In this document: one piece after another, positions 50,638 to 59,486 of the stretch
Layout: every line of letters begins with the position of its first letter
Position numbering within the stretch: the first letter of the stretch is position 1
Assembly: GCF_000252995.1 (NCBI RefSeq)
Contig: NC_015761.1
Location: 1,674,001 to 1,738,000 of the forward strand
DNA from: Salmonella bongori NCTC 12419
GTDB taxonomy: Bacteria; Pseudomonadota; Gammaproteobacteria; Enterobacterales; Enterobacteriaceae
Direction of reading: 5' to 3'
Length of the DNA stretch: 64,000 nucleotides
Notes under the pieces: generated by a model
What the model was told of the DNA's origin: nothing
Database searches by the model: none
The model's input: only the letters and a program-made list of their open reading frames with translations
Translations under genes and position numbers: made by a program

Positions 50638-53235
50638 TTATTTTTTGCCTTCAACCCACTTACCGTCAACGAAGAACGCTGACCATCCCGTCGCTTTCCC
50701 CTCTTTTTCCGCCGCGACATACTGTTGCTTAGTTTTACGGCTGAAGCGAATAACCGTTTTATTCCCTTCCGGATCCTGTTGCGGTGCATCCGCCAGGTAA
50801 CGTAATTTCTCCGGCAGGCGATCGCGGAACCGGTAGAGCTCCTCAACTAACGGCGCACGCGTTTCGCGAGATTTCGGAAAGGTGTTGGCTGCCAGGAATA
50901 TTCCGGCGGCGCCGTCGCGCAACACAAAGTATGCGTCCGATTTTTCACACGGCAGTTCCGGCAGTGGAACGGGATCTTCTTTCGGCGGCGCAACTTCGCC
51001 GTTACGCAGGATCTTACGGGTATTCTTACACTCGTCGTTAGTACAGGCCATGTACTTACCAAAACGCCCCATTTTCAGATGCATTTCGGAACCACATTTC
51101 TCACACTCAACGATCGGGCCATCATACCCTTTGATGCGGAACTCGCCTTCTTCAATCTCGTAGCCGTCACAGGTTGGGTTATTACCGCAGACATGCAACT
51201 TACGCTTTGGATCAATCAGATAGCTATCCATCGCCGTACCACACTTCTGACAACGACGCTTCGCACGTAGCGCGTTGGTTTCAGCGTCGTCGCCCTCCAG
51301 TACGTTCAGGACTTCATTTTCCGGCACCAGGTTAATCGTGGTTTTACAACGCTCTTTTGGCGAAAGCGCATAACCTGAACAACCGAGAAAAACCCCCGTA
51401 CTGGCGGTACGAATCCCCATTTTACGGCCACAGGTAGGGCAGTCGATACTGGTCAACACCATCTGGTTAGGGCGCATCCCTCCTTCTTCCGGATCTTTCT
51501 CGGCTTTATCAAGCTGCTGAGTAAAATCGCTGAAGAAGTTATCCAGTACCGCTTTCCACTCGGCCTGATGATTCGCAACCTGATCCAGGCTATCTTCCAT
51601 CTGCGCGGTAAAATCGTAGTTCATCAATTCGCGGAAATTTTCTTCCAGCCGATCGGTAACGATTTCACCCATTTTTTCCGCATAGAAGCGACGATTCTCA
51701 ACGCGAACATAGCCGCGATCCTGAATGGTAGAAATGATCGACGCATAGGTAGACGGACGGCCAATACCACGCTTTTCAAGTTCTTTAACCAACGACGCTT
51801 CGCTAAAACGGGCTGGCGGTTTGGTAAAGTGCTGCGCGGGCGTCAGTTCAAGTAGCGTCAGCGCATCGCCTTTATTCACAGCCGGCAAGGTGCGATCTTC
51901 ATCGCTCTTACGCAGCGCTGGCATCACTTTTGTCCAGCCGTCAAAACGCAGAATACGGCCACGCGCTTTCAGGCGGAACTCGCCCGCCCCAACGGTAAGC
52001 GTCGTGGAGTCGTATTGGGCAGATGTCATCTGGCAGGCAACAAACTGCCGCCAAATCAGCTGATACAGCTTCTGCGCATCAGCCTCCATGTCTTTCAGCG
52101 ATTCCGCCATAACAGACACATCAGAAGGACGGATCGCTTCGTGCGCCTCCTGTGAATTCTCTTTACTGGCGTACTGATTCGGATTATCAGGCAGGTATTT
52201 CTTGCCGAAATTATCGCTGATGTAGCCACGCACCATGTTAACCGCATCCTGACTCAGATTTGTGGAGTCAGTACGCATGTAGGTGATGTAACCCGCTTCA
52301 TACAAGCGCTGCGCCATCATCATGGTTTTCTTCACGCCAAAACCCAACCGGGTGCTGGCCGCCTGTTGTAGCGTGGAGGTGATAAACGGTGCCCCCGGTT
52401 TGCTGCTGGTCGGTTTATCTTCACGCTCCAGTACGCTATAGCGCGCTTTTTCCAGCAGACTAATGGCGGCAAGCGTCTGCTCGCGGCTCACTGGTCGGAA
52501 CGGCTTGTCGTTCTGATGTGTCACTTGCAGAGGTAACGCATCGCCAGAAGGCGTAGTCGTATTGGCGTCGATTTCCCAGAACTCTTCCGGAACAAACGCT
52601 TTAATTTCACGTTCGCGCTCGACGACCAGACGGACCGCGACAGACTGTACGCGACCTGCCGACAGGCCACGGGCGATCTTTTTCCACAGCAACGGCGAGA
52701 CCATATAGCCCACCACGCGATCCATAAACCGACGAGCCTGCTGCGCATTGACGCGATCAATATTTAACTCGCCGGGCTTGTCAAACGCCTGGCGAATCGC
52801 ATTTTTAGTAATTTCATTAAAGACTACGCGGCTGTAGCGCGCGTCATCGCCGCCAATCACTTCCCGCAGATGCCATGCAATGGCTTCCCCTTCGCGGTCA
52901 AGGTCGGTTGCGAGATAGATATGGTCGGCTTTTTCCGCCAACTGTTTCAGTTCAGAGACGACCTTCTCTTTACCGGGGAGCACTTCATAGTGCGCATCCC
53001 AGTTGTGCCACGGGTCAACCCCCATACGGTTGACGAGAGCGCCACGTTCATCCTTTTTGGGCTTTTTAGCCGTTTTGGTGGAGGTAGAGTCGGCGCTCTT
53101 TTTAGCTGCTGAGCCACTGGTCGGCAAATCACGGATATGACCGACGCTGGATTTCACCACGTAGTCATTACCCAGATACTTGTTGATCGTTTTGGCTTTT
53201 GCCGGGGACTCAACGATGACAAGAGCTTTACCCAT
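50638..53235 (-). CDS. topA: DNA topoisomerase I
   Basis: Type IA topoisomerase that relaxes negative supercoils. From the ATG at 53235 (MGKALVIVES) it is 865 residues as in E. coli; a methionine two codons upstream is in frame. Toprim domain at the start with DLDREGEAIAWHLRE, catalytic Tyr in YEAGYITYMRTDSTNLS, and C-terminal zinc ribbons each with four cysteines (CPTCGRKMG, CQKCGTAMD, CEKCGSEMH). In E. coli the gene has several promoters, including a heat-shock one; the 400-bp upstream region is of that size. Confidence 0.97.
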   Translation of the reverse strand: MGKALVIVESPAKAKTINKYLGNDYVVKSSVGHIRDLPTSGSAAKKSADSTSTKTAKKPKKDERGALVNRMGVDPWHNWDAHYEVLPGKEKVVSELKQLAEKADHIYLATDLDREGEAIAWHLREVIGGDDARYSRVVFNEITKNAIRQAFDKPGELNIDRVNAQQARRFMDRVVGYMVSPLLWKKIARGLSAGRVQSVAVRLVVEREREIKAFVPEEFWEIDANTTTPSGDALPLQVTHQNDKPFRPVSREQTLAAISLLEKARYSVLEREDKPTSSKPGAPFITSTLQQAASTRLGFGVKKTMMMAQRLYEAGYITYMRTDSTNLSQDAVNMVRGYISDNFGKKYLPDNPNQYASKENSQEAHEAIRPSDVSVMAESLKDMEADAQKLYQLIWRQFVACQMTSAQYDSTTLTVGAGEFRLKARGRILRFDGWTKVMPALRKSDEDRTLPAVNKGDALTLLELTPAQHFTKPPARFSEASLVKELEKRGIGRPSTYASIISTIQDRGYVRVENRRFYAEKMGEIVTDRLEENFRELMNYDFTAQMEDSLDQVANHQAEWKAVLDNFFSDFTQQLDKAEKDPEEGGMRPNQMVLTSIDCPTCGRKMGIRTASTGVFLGCSGYALSPKERCKTTINLVPENEVLNVLEGDDAETNALRAKRRCQKCGTAMDSYLIDPKRKLHVCGNNPTCDGYEIEEGEFRIKGYDGPIVECEKCGSEMHLKMGRFGKYMACTNDECKNTRKILRNGEVAPPKEDPVPLPELPCEKSDAYFVLRDGAAGIFLAANTFPKSRETRAPLVEELYRFRDRLPEKLRYLADAPQQDPEGNKTVIRFSRKTKQQYVAAEKEGKATGWSAFFVDGKWVEGKK

Positions 53236-53637
53236 ATTCACCTTTACCTAAGTTGATTCTTCCAGGAATGCGTCGCACGTTGATTCACCTTCCACTGGCG
53301 ACGAGACATCGATATATGGTCTCTGCGTCTGCGGATATCAACCCCTTATACTGGCTTTGTGTACGAAATGTAATACTCAGGTGACTGAGTTAACAGGAAT
53401 TTTTGCACACAAGCGCTATAGCACGACGGAATTTTGGTCGAATGTCAAGCAATTCTGTTGCCAGATTGACGAAAGCGTCACACTGTACCTGATAAAATTC
53501 GATACGCAACTTTATTAGCATGCAAAAACAAATCTTGCCAGTGAATGCAACATGACAAATCCACCAATTTTCTGCGAGAATATTTGCCCATCAGAAGTGC
53601 TCAGCGTAGACTAATCTCCTTGTTTAAGGAGTAAAAA
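53236..53637. promoter_or_regulatory. Divergent topA-yciN regulatory region
   Basis: 402 bp without a coding frame I can support. It separates divergent topA and yciN, and by analogy with E. coli should hold several topA promoters. An inverted repeat GAGAC / GTCTC (53304-53308 and 53320-53324) around ATCGATATAT is visible. The yciN ribosome-binding site AAGGAG is at its right end. Confidence 0.5.
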
Positions 53638-53889
53638 ATGCATAAAGAGACGCAACCTATCGATCGCGAAACCCTGTTGCTTGAAGCCAACAAAATTATT
53701 CGGGAACACGAAGACACGATGGCAGGTATTGTCGCCACCGGCGTGACGCAGCGAAATGGCGTGCTGGTTTTCAGTGGCGATTACTTTTTAGACGAACAAG
53801 GGTTGCCGACACCGAAAAGTACCGCAGTGTTTAATATGTTTAAGCACCTGGCGCATGTACTCTCTGAGAAGTATCACCTGATTGATTAA
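53638..53889 (+). CDS. yciN: DUF2498 family protein YciN
   Basis: 83-residue protein of unknown function matching E. coli YciN (MHKETQPIDRETLLLEANKIIREHEDT). It is acidic, with an alpha/beta fold. Strong ribosome-binding site AAGGAG 7 bp upstream. No recognisable catalytic motif. Divergent from topA. Confidence 0.9.
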   Translation: MHKETQPIDRETLLLEANKIIREHEDTMAGIVATGVTQRNGVLVFSGDYFLDEQGLPTPKSTAVFNMFKHLAHVLSEKYHLID

Positions 53890-53904
53890 CTCGTACCAGA
53901 TGGC

Positions 53905-54030
53905 GTGGCTTTATCCGGCGCAGAATGTCTGATGGCGCTACGCTTATCAGGTCTGCGAACCAGGTATTTTCCTGGCGGGATAGGCTTTCCAGGCCGGATA
54001 AGATACTTCAGTATCGCCATCCGGCAATGG
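53905..54030. repeat. REP/BIME cluster between yciN and sohB
   Basis: Two or more REP-type units lie in this convergent gap. One is the block TGATGGCGCTACGCTTATCAG at 53930-53950. Another is an inverted repeat with arms GCCGGAT / ATCCGGC at 53993-54025. A small CCAGG / CCTGG stem lies between them. Alternating orientation is typical of a BIME. It probably stabilises or ends both convergent transcripts. Confidence 0.75.
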
Positions 54031-54034
54031 CAGT

Positions 54035-55081
54035 TTACATTAACGGCTTTTGTCCTCGCTGCCACCAGCGTAGCAACAGACGATCCGCGCTTTCCGCCGC
54101 ACTGCCGGTAACACGATCGATCAGTTTCTTGCGCTGCATGTAGCGCACATTCAGCACTTCTCGCCCTTCCATCAGACCGAGAATCACGTCATCACTGGTA
54201 TTGATCTCATCGACAAGTCCTTTTTCCAGCGCCTGCTGACCGTACCAGTGTTCACCCGTGGCCACCTGTTCAATATCCAGAGTCGGACGCATCCGCTGAA
54301 CAAAATCTTTGAACAGATGGTGCGTTTCGTTAAGATCTTCACGGAATTTCTGCCGTCCCTCTTCTGTATTCTCGCCTAACAACGTCAGAGTACGTTTATA
54401 CTGTCCTGCGGTATGCAGCTCAATATCAATGTCTTTGCTTTTGAGAAAACGGTTAAAGTTCGGAATTTGCGCGACAACACCGATCGACCCCACGATAGCG
54501 AACGGCGCCGCAATAATTTTCTCCGCCACGCAGGCCATCATGTAACCTCCGCTTGCCGCGACTTTATCCACCGTTACGGTCAGAGGAATATTTTTATCGC
54601 GCAGACGTTGCAGTTGCGATGCCGCCAGGCCATAGCCGTGAACCACACCACCAGGGCTTTCCAGACGTACCACAGCCCGATCGCCCGGTTTCGCCACCGC
54701 CAGTACCGCGGTGACTTCTTCGCGCAGAGCATTGACTTCGTGAGCGTCCATACTGCCTTTAAAGTCTATCACCCAGACGCGCGGTTTATCCGGTGTCGCG
54801 ATGTCCCCCTGCTTTGCTTTTGCTTTAGCGGCTTTCGCCTCCTGCTTATGCTTTTTTTTCTGCGCCTTATGCCACATTTTTTGCTGATGACTCTCCAGCA
54901 GCGCCGCAGCAAGATCATCTTTCATCTCCTGATACTGCTCGCTCAAATTGATCACACGCAACTCACCGCGCTGACGTTTGCGTTGCGCCGCATTCACCAT
55001 CAGCAGCACAATGACCGCAATTGCCACCACAACGGTGACGATTTTTGCCAAAAATAACCCATATTCAGACAACAATTCCAC
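54035..55081 (-). CDS. sohB: Inner-membrane peptidase SohB (S49 family)
   Basis: Signal-peptide-peptidase-like serine protease, first found as a multicopy suppressor of htrA (degP). The start is GTG at 55081 (reading VELLSEYGLFL), behind AAGGTGGGA; it yields 348 residues as in E. coli (349). The longer open frame is unconserved. N-terminal membrane helix (FLAKIVTVVVAIAVIVLLMV), a Lys-rich cytoplasmic linker, and the S49 domain with the serine in DKVAASGGYMMACV and a lysine in AGQYKRTLTLLGEN. Convergent with yciN. Confidence 0.95.
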   Translation of the reverse strand: MELLSEYGLFLAKIVTVVVAIAVIVLLMVNAAQRKRQRGELRVINLSEQYQEMKDDLAAALLESHQQKMWHKAQKKKHKQEAKAAKAKAKQGDIATPDKPRVWVIDFKGSMDAHEVNALREEVTAVLAVAKPGDRAVVRLESPGGVVHGYGLAASQLQRLRDKNIPLTVTVDKVAASGGYMMACVAEKIIAAPFAIVGSIGVVAQIPNFNRFLKSKDIDIELHTAGQYKRTLTLLGENTEEGRQKFREDLNETHHLFKDFVQRMRPTLDIEQVATGEHWYGQQALEKGLVDEINTSDDVILGLMEGREVLNVRYMQRKKLIDRVTGSAAESADRLLLRWWQRGQKPLM

Positions 55082-55317
55082 GAGTCCCACCTTGATTAAA
55101 TAACGCGACTTGCGCTCAGTGTACAACAGGCATCGAACTCCGTCTCTCTTCATCCATATGCCTGTTAAAGAAGAAAAGTATGACAAGGCGTTCATTTTAC
55201 GGCCTTATCGACCCTGGCTGATTGAAATAAGAGACACTTTCAGGCATAAACCCAAAAAGTTAACGCGAAGATAAAATAAACTGGCAGGACGGTTCACCAC
55301 ACCGTTGAGGAGTAGCC

Positions 55318-56079
55318 ATGCATTACCAACCGAAACAAGATTTACTGCAAAACCGCATTATCTTAGTCACTGGTGCCAGCGACGGTATCGGGCGGGAAGC
55401 CGCGCTCACCTATGCTCGTTATGGCGCAACGGTGATTCTCCTGGGACGCAACGAAGAGAAATTACGCCGCGTAGCGCAACACATTGCTGATGAGCAACAT
55501 GTTTTACCACAATGGTTTACGCTCGATCTGCTGACCTGCACCGCCGAGGAGTGCCGGCAACTGGCTGACCACATCGCCGTACATACCCCACGTCTGGATG
55601 GCGTCCTGCACAATGCCGGGTTACTGGGTGAAATCTGCCCTATGAGCGAACAAGATCCGCAGATATGGCAGGATGTCATGCAGGTCAATGTTAACGCCAC
55701 CTTTATGCTCACTCAGGCGCTATTGCCGCTACTACTGAAATCCGATGCTGGCTCACTGGTCTTTACATCGTCAAGCGTTGGCCGTCAGGGGCGCGCTAAC
55801 TGGGGCGCCTATGCCACCTCGAAATTTGCCACAGAAGGCATGATGCAGGTACTGGCGGACGAATATCAGAACCGTTCTCTGCGCGTTAACTGCATTAACC
55901 CAGGCGGCACGCGCACCAGTATGCGTGCCAGCGCTTTCCCCACGGAAGATCCGCAAAAATTAAAAACCCCTGCCGATATTATGCCGCTCTACCTGTGGCT
56001 CATGGGTGACGACAGTCGCCGTAAGACCGGTATGACGTTTGACGCCCAACCGGGCCGTAAACCAGGAATCGCCCAATGA
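55318..56079 (+). CDS. yciK: Short-chain dehydrogenase YciK
   Basis: NAD(P)-dependent SDR oxidoreductase, 253 residues. Cofactor motif VTGASDGIGREAA, catalytic Ser in VFTSSSVGR, and YxxxK in WGAYATSKFATEG. Substrate unknown in E. coli. The stop overlaps the btuR start by 4 bp (ATGA), a coupling conserved in enterobacteria. Confidence 0.93.
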   Translation: MHYQPKQDLLQNRIILVTGASDGIGREAALTYARYGATVILLGRNEEKLRRVAQHIADEQHVLPQWFTLDLLTCTAEECRQLADHIAVHTPRLDGVLHNAGLLGEICPMSEQDPQIWQDVMQVNVNATFMLTQALLPLLLKSDAGSLVFTSSSVGRQGRANWGAYATSKFATEGMMQVLADEYQNRSLRVNCINPGGTRTSMRASAFPTEDPQKLKTPADIMPLYLWLMGDDSRRKTGMTFDAQPGRKPGIAQ

Positions 56080-56666
56080 GTGATGAACGTTATCAGCAAC
56101 GCCAGCAGAAGGTAAAAGAGCGGGTTGACGCCCGTGTGGCCCAGGCACAGGACGAGCGCGGTATTATTATTGTGTTTACCGGGAATGGTAAGGGCAAAAC
56201 CACGGCGGCATTCGGTACCGCGGCCCGCGCTGTAGGACACGGTAAAAACGTGGGCGTGGTGCAATTTATTAAGGGTACCTGGCCCAACGGCGAGCGTAAT
56301 CTGCTGGAACCGCACGGCGTCGAATTTCAGGTAATGGCAACAGGCTTTACCTGGGAGACGCAAAATCGCGAGGCAGACACCGCAGCATGTATGGCCGTTT
56401 GGCAGCATGGGAAACGGATGCTGGCCGATCCGCAACGTGATATGGTCATTCTGGATGAACTAACCTATATGGTGGCGTATGACTATTTGCCACTGGCAGA
56501 GGTCATGAACGCACTAAACGCGCGCCCTTCTCACCAGACAGTCATTATTACGGGTCGCGGCTGTCACCGGGATATTCTTGAACTCGCGGATACCGTCAGC
56601 GAACTGCGTCCGGTTAAACACGCTTTCGACGCTGGCGTGAAGGCCCAGATAGGGATTGATTATTAA
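56076..56666 (+). CDS. btuR: ATP:cob(I)alamin adenosyltransferase BtuR (CobA)
   Basis: Adenosylates cob(I)alamin and cobyrinic intermediates to make coenzyme B12; essential for cobalamin synthesis in Salmonella, where it is called CobA. 196 residues with P-loop GNGKGKTTAAFG (atypical orientation of ATP in this family), GVVQFIKGTWPNGE, and MVILDELTYM. Translationally coupled to yciK. Downstream is a BIME, then convergent rluB. Confidence 0.95.
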   Translation: MSDERYQQRQQKVKERVDARVAQAQDERGIIIVFTGNGKGKTTAAFGTAARAVGHGKNVGVVQFIKGTWPNGERNLLEPHGVEFQVMATGFTWETQNREADTAACMAVWQHGKRMLADPQRDMVILDELTYMVAYDYLPLAEVMNALNARPSHQTVIITGRGCHRDILELADTVSELRPVKHAFDAGVKAQIGIDY

Positions 56667-56667
56667 C

Positions 56668-56735
56668 TGTAGGCCTGATAAGGCGTTTGTGCTGAATAGC
56701 GACACAAACGCCAATGCCTGATGGCGTGCCTGAAA
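56668..56735. repeat. BIME / bidirectional stem-loop between btuR and rluB
   Basis: A perfect 10-bp inverted repeat GGCGTTTGTG / CACAAACGCC with an 11-nt loop (56682-56712) is flanked by REP-like pieces AGGCCTGATAAGG and AATGCCTGATGGCG. It fills the convergent gap and may terminate or stabilise both transcripts. Confidence 0.7.
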
Positions 56736-56739
56736 AGAA

Positions 56740-57615
56740 TTAACCGTTGTTATTACGCCCACTGGCGCGGCGTCCGCCAGCCATCTGGCTGTGACGTTTT
56801 ACCGCCCGACGAATCTGGTTCGCTTTCATGCGACGCCGGTCTTTTTCGACGGCAACCTTTGACGACGTTTCCGGTGGCAACGCCACCAGATCACGCAGAT
56901 AATTGGTCTGTGCGAGATCGAGTTCTGTCCAGCCGCCGCGCGGTAGCCCTTTAGGCAACGGGATATCGCCGTAGCGCACGCGGATCAGGCGGCTGACCTG
57001 AACGCCTACCGCTTCCCACAGTCGACGAACTTCGCGATTGCGCCCTTCCGTCAGCGTAACGTTATACCACTGGTTAATGCCTTCGCCGCCGCTGAATTTG
57101 ATGGTCTTAAATGCCGCCGGACCATCTTCCAGTTGTACGCCACGGCTTAAATCACGCAGTTTCGCGTCATCCACCTGACCGAACACTCGGACAGCATATT
57201 CACGCTCAACTTCACTGCCAGGATGCATCAGGCGATTCGCCAGTTCACCGTCGGTGGTAAACAGTAATAGCCCGCAGGTGTTAACATCCAGACGACCTAC
57301 CGCAATCCACCGCGCGCCACGCAGTTTCGGTAAGCGGTCAAACACGGTTGGGCGTCCTTCCGGATCATTACGGGTACACAGTTCACCTTCCGGTTTGTAA
57401 TAGGCCAGAACGCGGCAAATTTGTTCCGCCGACTCTTTCACCGAGATCAGATGACCATCAATACGGATTTTCAAGCCGGGAGTGACTTCAACGCGATCGC
57501 CCAACGTGGCGATTTTACCGTCAACGCTGACACGTCCCGCCTCGATAATAGATTCGATTTCACGGCGAGAGCCGTGGCCGGCGCGCGCCAGCACTTTTTG
57601 TAACTTTTCGCTCAT
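56740..57615 (-). CDS. rluB: 23S rRNA pseudouridine(2605) synthase RluB
   Basis: RsuA-family pseudouridine synthase that makes Psi2605 in 23S rRNA. From the ATG at 57615 (MSEKLQKVLARAG) it is 291 residues. N-terminal S4 RNA-binding domain, catalytic aspartate in VGRLDVNTCGLLLFTTDGELA, and a basic C-terminal tail (RRRMKANQIRRAVKRH, ending GRNNNG). The nine-codon upstream frame is unconserved. Confidence 0.96.
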   Translation of the reverse strand: MSEKLQKVLARAGHGSRREIESIIEAGRVSVDGKIATLGDRVEVTPGLKIRIDGHLISVKESAEQICRVLAYYKPEGELCTRNDPEGRPTVFDRLPKLRGARWIAVGRLDVNTCGLLLFTTDGELANRLMHPGSEVEREYAVRVFGQVDDAKLRDLSRGVQLEDGPAAFKTIKFSGGEGINQWYNVTLTEGRNREVRRLWEAVGVQVSRLIRVRYGDIPLPKGLPRGGWTELDLAQTNYLRDLVALPPETSSKVAVEKDRRRMKANQIRRAVKRHSQMAGGRRASGRNNNG

Positions 57616-57715
57616 AGAGCTTCCTTCAGGTGTCGCCTTCACAGGCGTCGAACAGGAGAATGAACGGCGCGTTGCCGCGCCATTTTAAGGCCGCGTAGTA
57701 TACCGACTTACGCTC

Positions 57716-58336
57716 TTACAGGAAAGGTGTAACATCGCCGACGCCTTCACGCAACACGACCGGAGCATCATCGGTTAAATCAATCACCGTTGTAGGCTGC
57801 TGGCCAAGGTATCCGCCATGGATAATCAGATCTACCTGTTTCTCCAGCCGATCTTTAATCTCCTCCGGATCCGACTCGGTAAAATCGCTGCCGGGCAACA
57901 TCAATGACGTAGAGAGCATCGGTTCGCCCAGCGTATCCAGCAGCGCCAATGCAATGGCGTTTGACGGCACACGCAGACCGATGGTTTTACGTTTTTCCTG
58001 CAACAGACGGCGCGGCACTTCTTTCGTTCCCTTCAGAATAAAAGTGTAGTTACCCGGCGTATTGTTCTTAATCAGGCGAAACGCCACATTATCCACGAAT
58101 GAATAGGTCGACAGTTCAGACAGATCGCGACACATCAACGTAAAATTGTGTCCGTCAGGCAACTGGCGAATACGGCAAATGCGCTCCATTGCGCCTTTAT
58201 CTTCAATTTTACACCCAAGGGCATAGCCGGAATCGGTTGGATAGACAATAACCCCGCCTTTACGCACAATTTCGACGGCCTGATTAATCAGCCGTTGCTG
58301 TGGGTTGTCAGGATGGATATAAAAAAACTGGCTCAT
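57716..58336 (-). CDS. yciO: Sua5/YrdC/YciO-family protein YciO
   Basis: 206-residue protein of the YrdC-like family related to threonylcarbamoyl-AMP synthases; E. coli YciO is a paralogue whose own role is less defined. From the ATG at 58336 (MSQFFYIHP) the length equals the E. coli protein; the 80-codon frame upstream overlaps rnm and is spurious. Motifs are GGVIVYPTDSGYALGC, KNNTPGNYTFIL and TIGLRVPSN. It lies 7 bp after rnm. Confidence 0.93.
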   Translation of the reverse strand: MSQFFYIHPDNPQQRLINQAVEIVRKGGVIVYPTDSGYALGCKIEDKGAMERICRIRQLPDGHNFTLMCRDLSELSTYSFVDNVAFRLIKNNTPGNYTFILKGTKEVPRRLLQEKRKTIGLRVPSNAIALALLDTLGEPMLSTSLMLPGSDFTESDPEEIKDRLEKQVDLIIHGGYLGQQPTTVIDLTDDAPVVLREGVGDVTPFL

Positions 58337-58343
58337 ACTTCCC

Positions 58344-59213
58344 TCACTGTGATATTTGCGGCTGTTCCCATGTCTGCCATACGCCCTCAACACCTGCGGG
58401 CAGCCAGAGCTTACGTCCCAGTTCAATCCACGGACAGGGCTGATGAAAATCAGATCCAAGCGATGCCCATAAATGATGCTGGCGCGCAAGTGTCGCCAGT
58501 TGGGTACGTTCATTGGGCGATTGCTGGCACTGCGCCACTTCCATCGCGTCGCCGTGATGGTTGGCAAAATGCGCAACTAATCTTTTCAGCCACTTAGCGC
58601 TAAGATCGTAACGCCCCGGATGGGCTAATACGGCCTTACCGCCAGAATGATGAATGACATCAATAGCTTGTTCTATTGTACACCACTGCGGCGGAACGTA
58701 ACCGGTTTTCCCACGTGCGAGATACTTTTTAAATACCTCCGCCATCGTCGCCGCTTTGCCACACTCCACCAGAAAACGGGCAAAATGACCGCGCGTCACC
58801 GCGCCGCCATTCGCCATCTTCAATGCCCCTTCCCAGGCGCCAGGAATATGGGCTTTTTCCAGACGTTCGGCAATGAGCCGCCCGCGTGTCTGACGCCGTT
58901 GTGTCTGCTGCGCCAGAAAATCGCACATCGCCGGATGCGCAGTATCAATATTCAGACCCACAATGTGGATCTCATGATTTTCCCAGACCGTTGAAATCTC
59001 CACACCGGGAACAAGATTCAGAGCCAGTCCGGCGCGTGAAATTTCTTCTCTTGCCGCAGGAATCGCGGCAGTGGTGTCATGATCGGTAATCGCCAGCGTG
59101 CCGACTCGCATCTCTACCGCACGGTGTACTAATGTTTCTGGCGTCAACAGTCCATCGGACGCCGTGGTATGACTGTGCAGATCGTAAATCACTGCGTAAT
59201 TCGTGTCGCTCAA
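58344..59213 (-). CDS. rnm: RNase AM / 5'-3' exoribonuclease Rnm (TrpH, YciV)
   Basis: PHP-domain phosphoesterase. In E. coli Rnm trims 5' ends of rRNAs and hydrolyses 3',5'-nucleotide bisphosphates. Metal-binding motifs: DLHSHTTASDG, AITDHDTTAA, GVEISTVWENHEIHIVGL, and SDFHQPC at the end. I choose a TTG start at 59213 (LSDTNYAVIYD), as GGGAG lies just upstream and the E. coli protein starts at this residue; the ATG at 59225 adds four residues without a ribosome-binding site. Divergent from trpL. Confidence 0.92.
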   Translation of the reverse strand: MSDTNYAVIYDLHSHTTASDGLLTPETLVHRAVEMRVGTLAITDHDTTAAIPAAREEISRAGLALNLVPGVEISTVWENHEIHIVGLNIDTAHPAMCDFLAQQTQRRQTRGRLIAERLEKAHIPGAWEGALKMANGGAVTRGHFARFLVECGKAATMAEVFKKYLARGKTGYVPPQWCTIEQAIDVIHHSGGKAVLAHPGRYDLSAKWLKRLVAHFANHHGDAMEVAQCQQSPNERTQLATLARQHHLWASLGSDFHQPCPWIELGRKLWLPAGVEGVWQTWEQPQISQ

Positions 59214-59284
59214 GGCGGCTCCCATAGAGATAAAGGTATGTCGTATACATCATAACGGTTCCGGCAAATATACTGAAATAGGTA

Positions 59285-59320
59285 TTGACATTACCCCACC
59301 GAACCAGTTAACTAGTACGA
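59285..59320 (+). promoter_or_regulatory. trp promoter and TrpR operator
   Basis: TTGACA (59285-59290), 17 bp, TTAACT (59308-59313) form the promoter. The -10 box is embedded in the palindrome CAGTTAACTAG (operator about 59301-59320), equal to the E. coli trp operator except for one change in the left arm (CCAG for CTAG). Repression by TrpR with tryptophan follows from this. Confidence 0.9.
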
Positions 59321-59346
59321 AAGTTCACTTGCAAAGGGTATCTAAA

Positions 59347-59391
59347 ATGACAACAACATTTGTACTGCACGGCTGGTGGCGCACTTCCTGA
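59347..59391 (+). CDS. trpL: trp operon leader peptide
   Basis: 14-codon leader MTTTFVLHGWWRTS. Two tandem Trp codons (59374-59379) sense tryptophanyl-tRNA supply through ribosome stalling and so decide between antitermination and termination. The C-terminal GWWRTS matches E. coli and S. Typhimurium; the N-terminal part is more divergent. Confidence 0.95.
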   Translation: MTTTFVLHGWWRTS

Positions 59392-59436
59392 TGTCGGGCG
59401 GTGTATAACAGCTGTAATAAGCCAAAAAGATACCCG

Positions 59437-59463
59437 GCCCGCCTGTCAAGCGGGCTTTTTTTT
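59437..59463 (+). terminator. trp attenuator (3:4 hairpin)
   Basis: Stem GCCCGC / GCGGGC, 7-nt loop, then a run of eight T, 46 bp after the trpL stop and ending about 24 bp before trpE. It is the attenuator of the trp operon. Confidence 0.95.
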
Positions 59464-59486
59464 GAACAAAATTAATGAGAACAACA

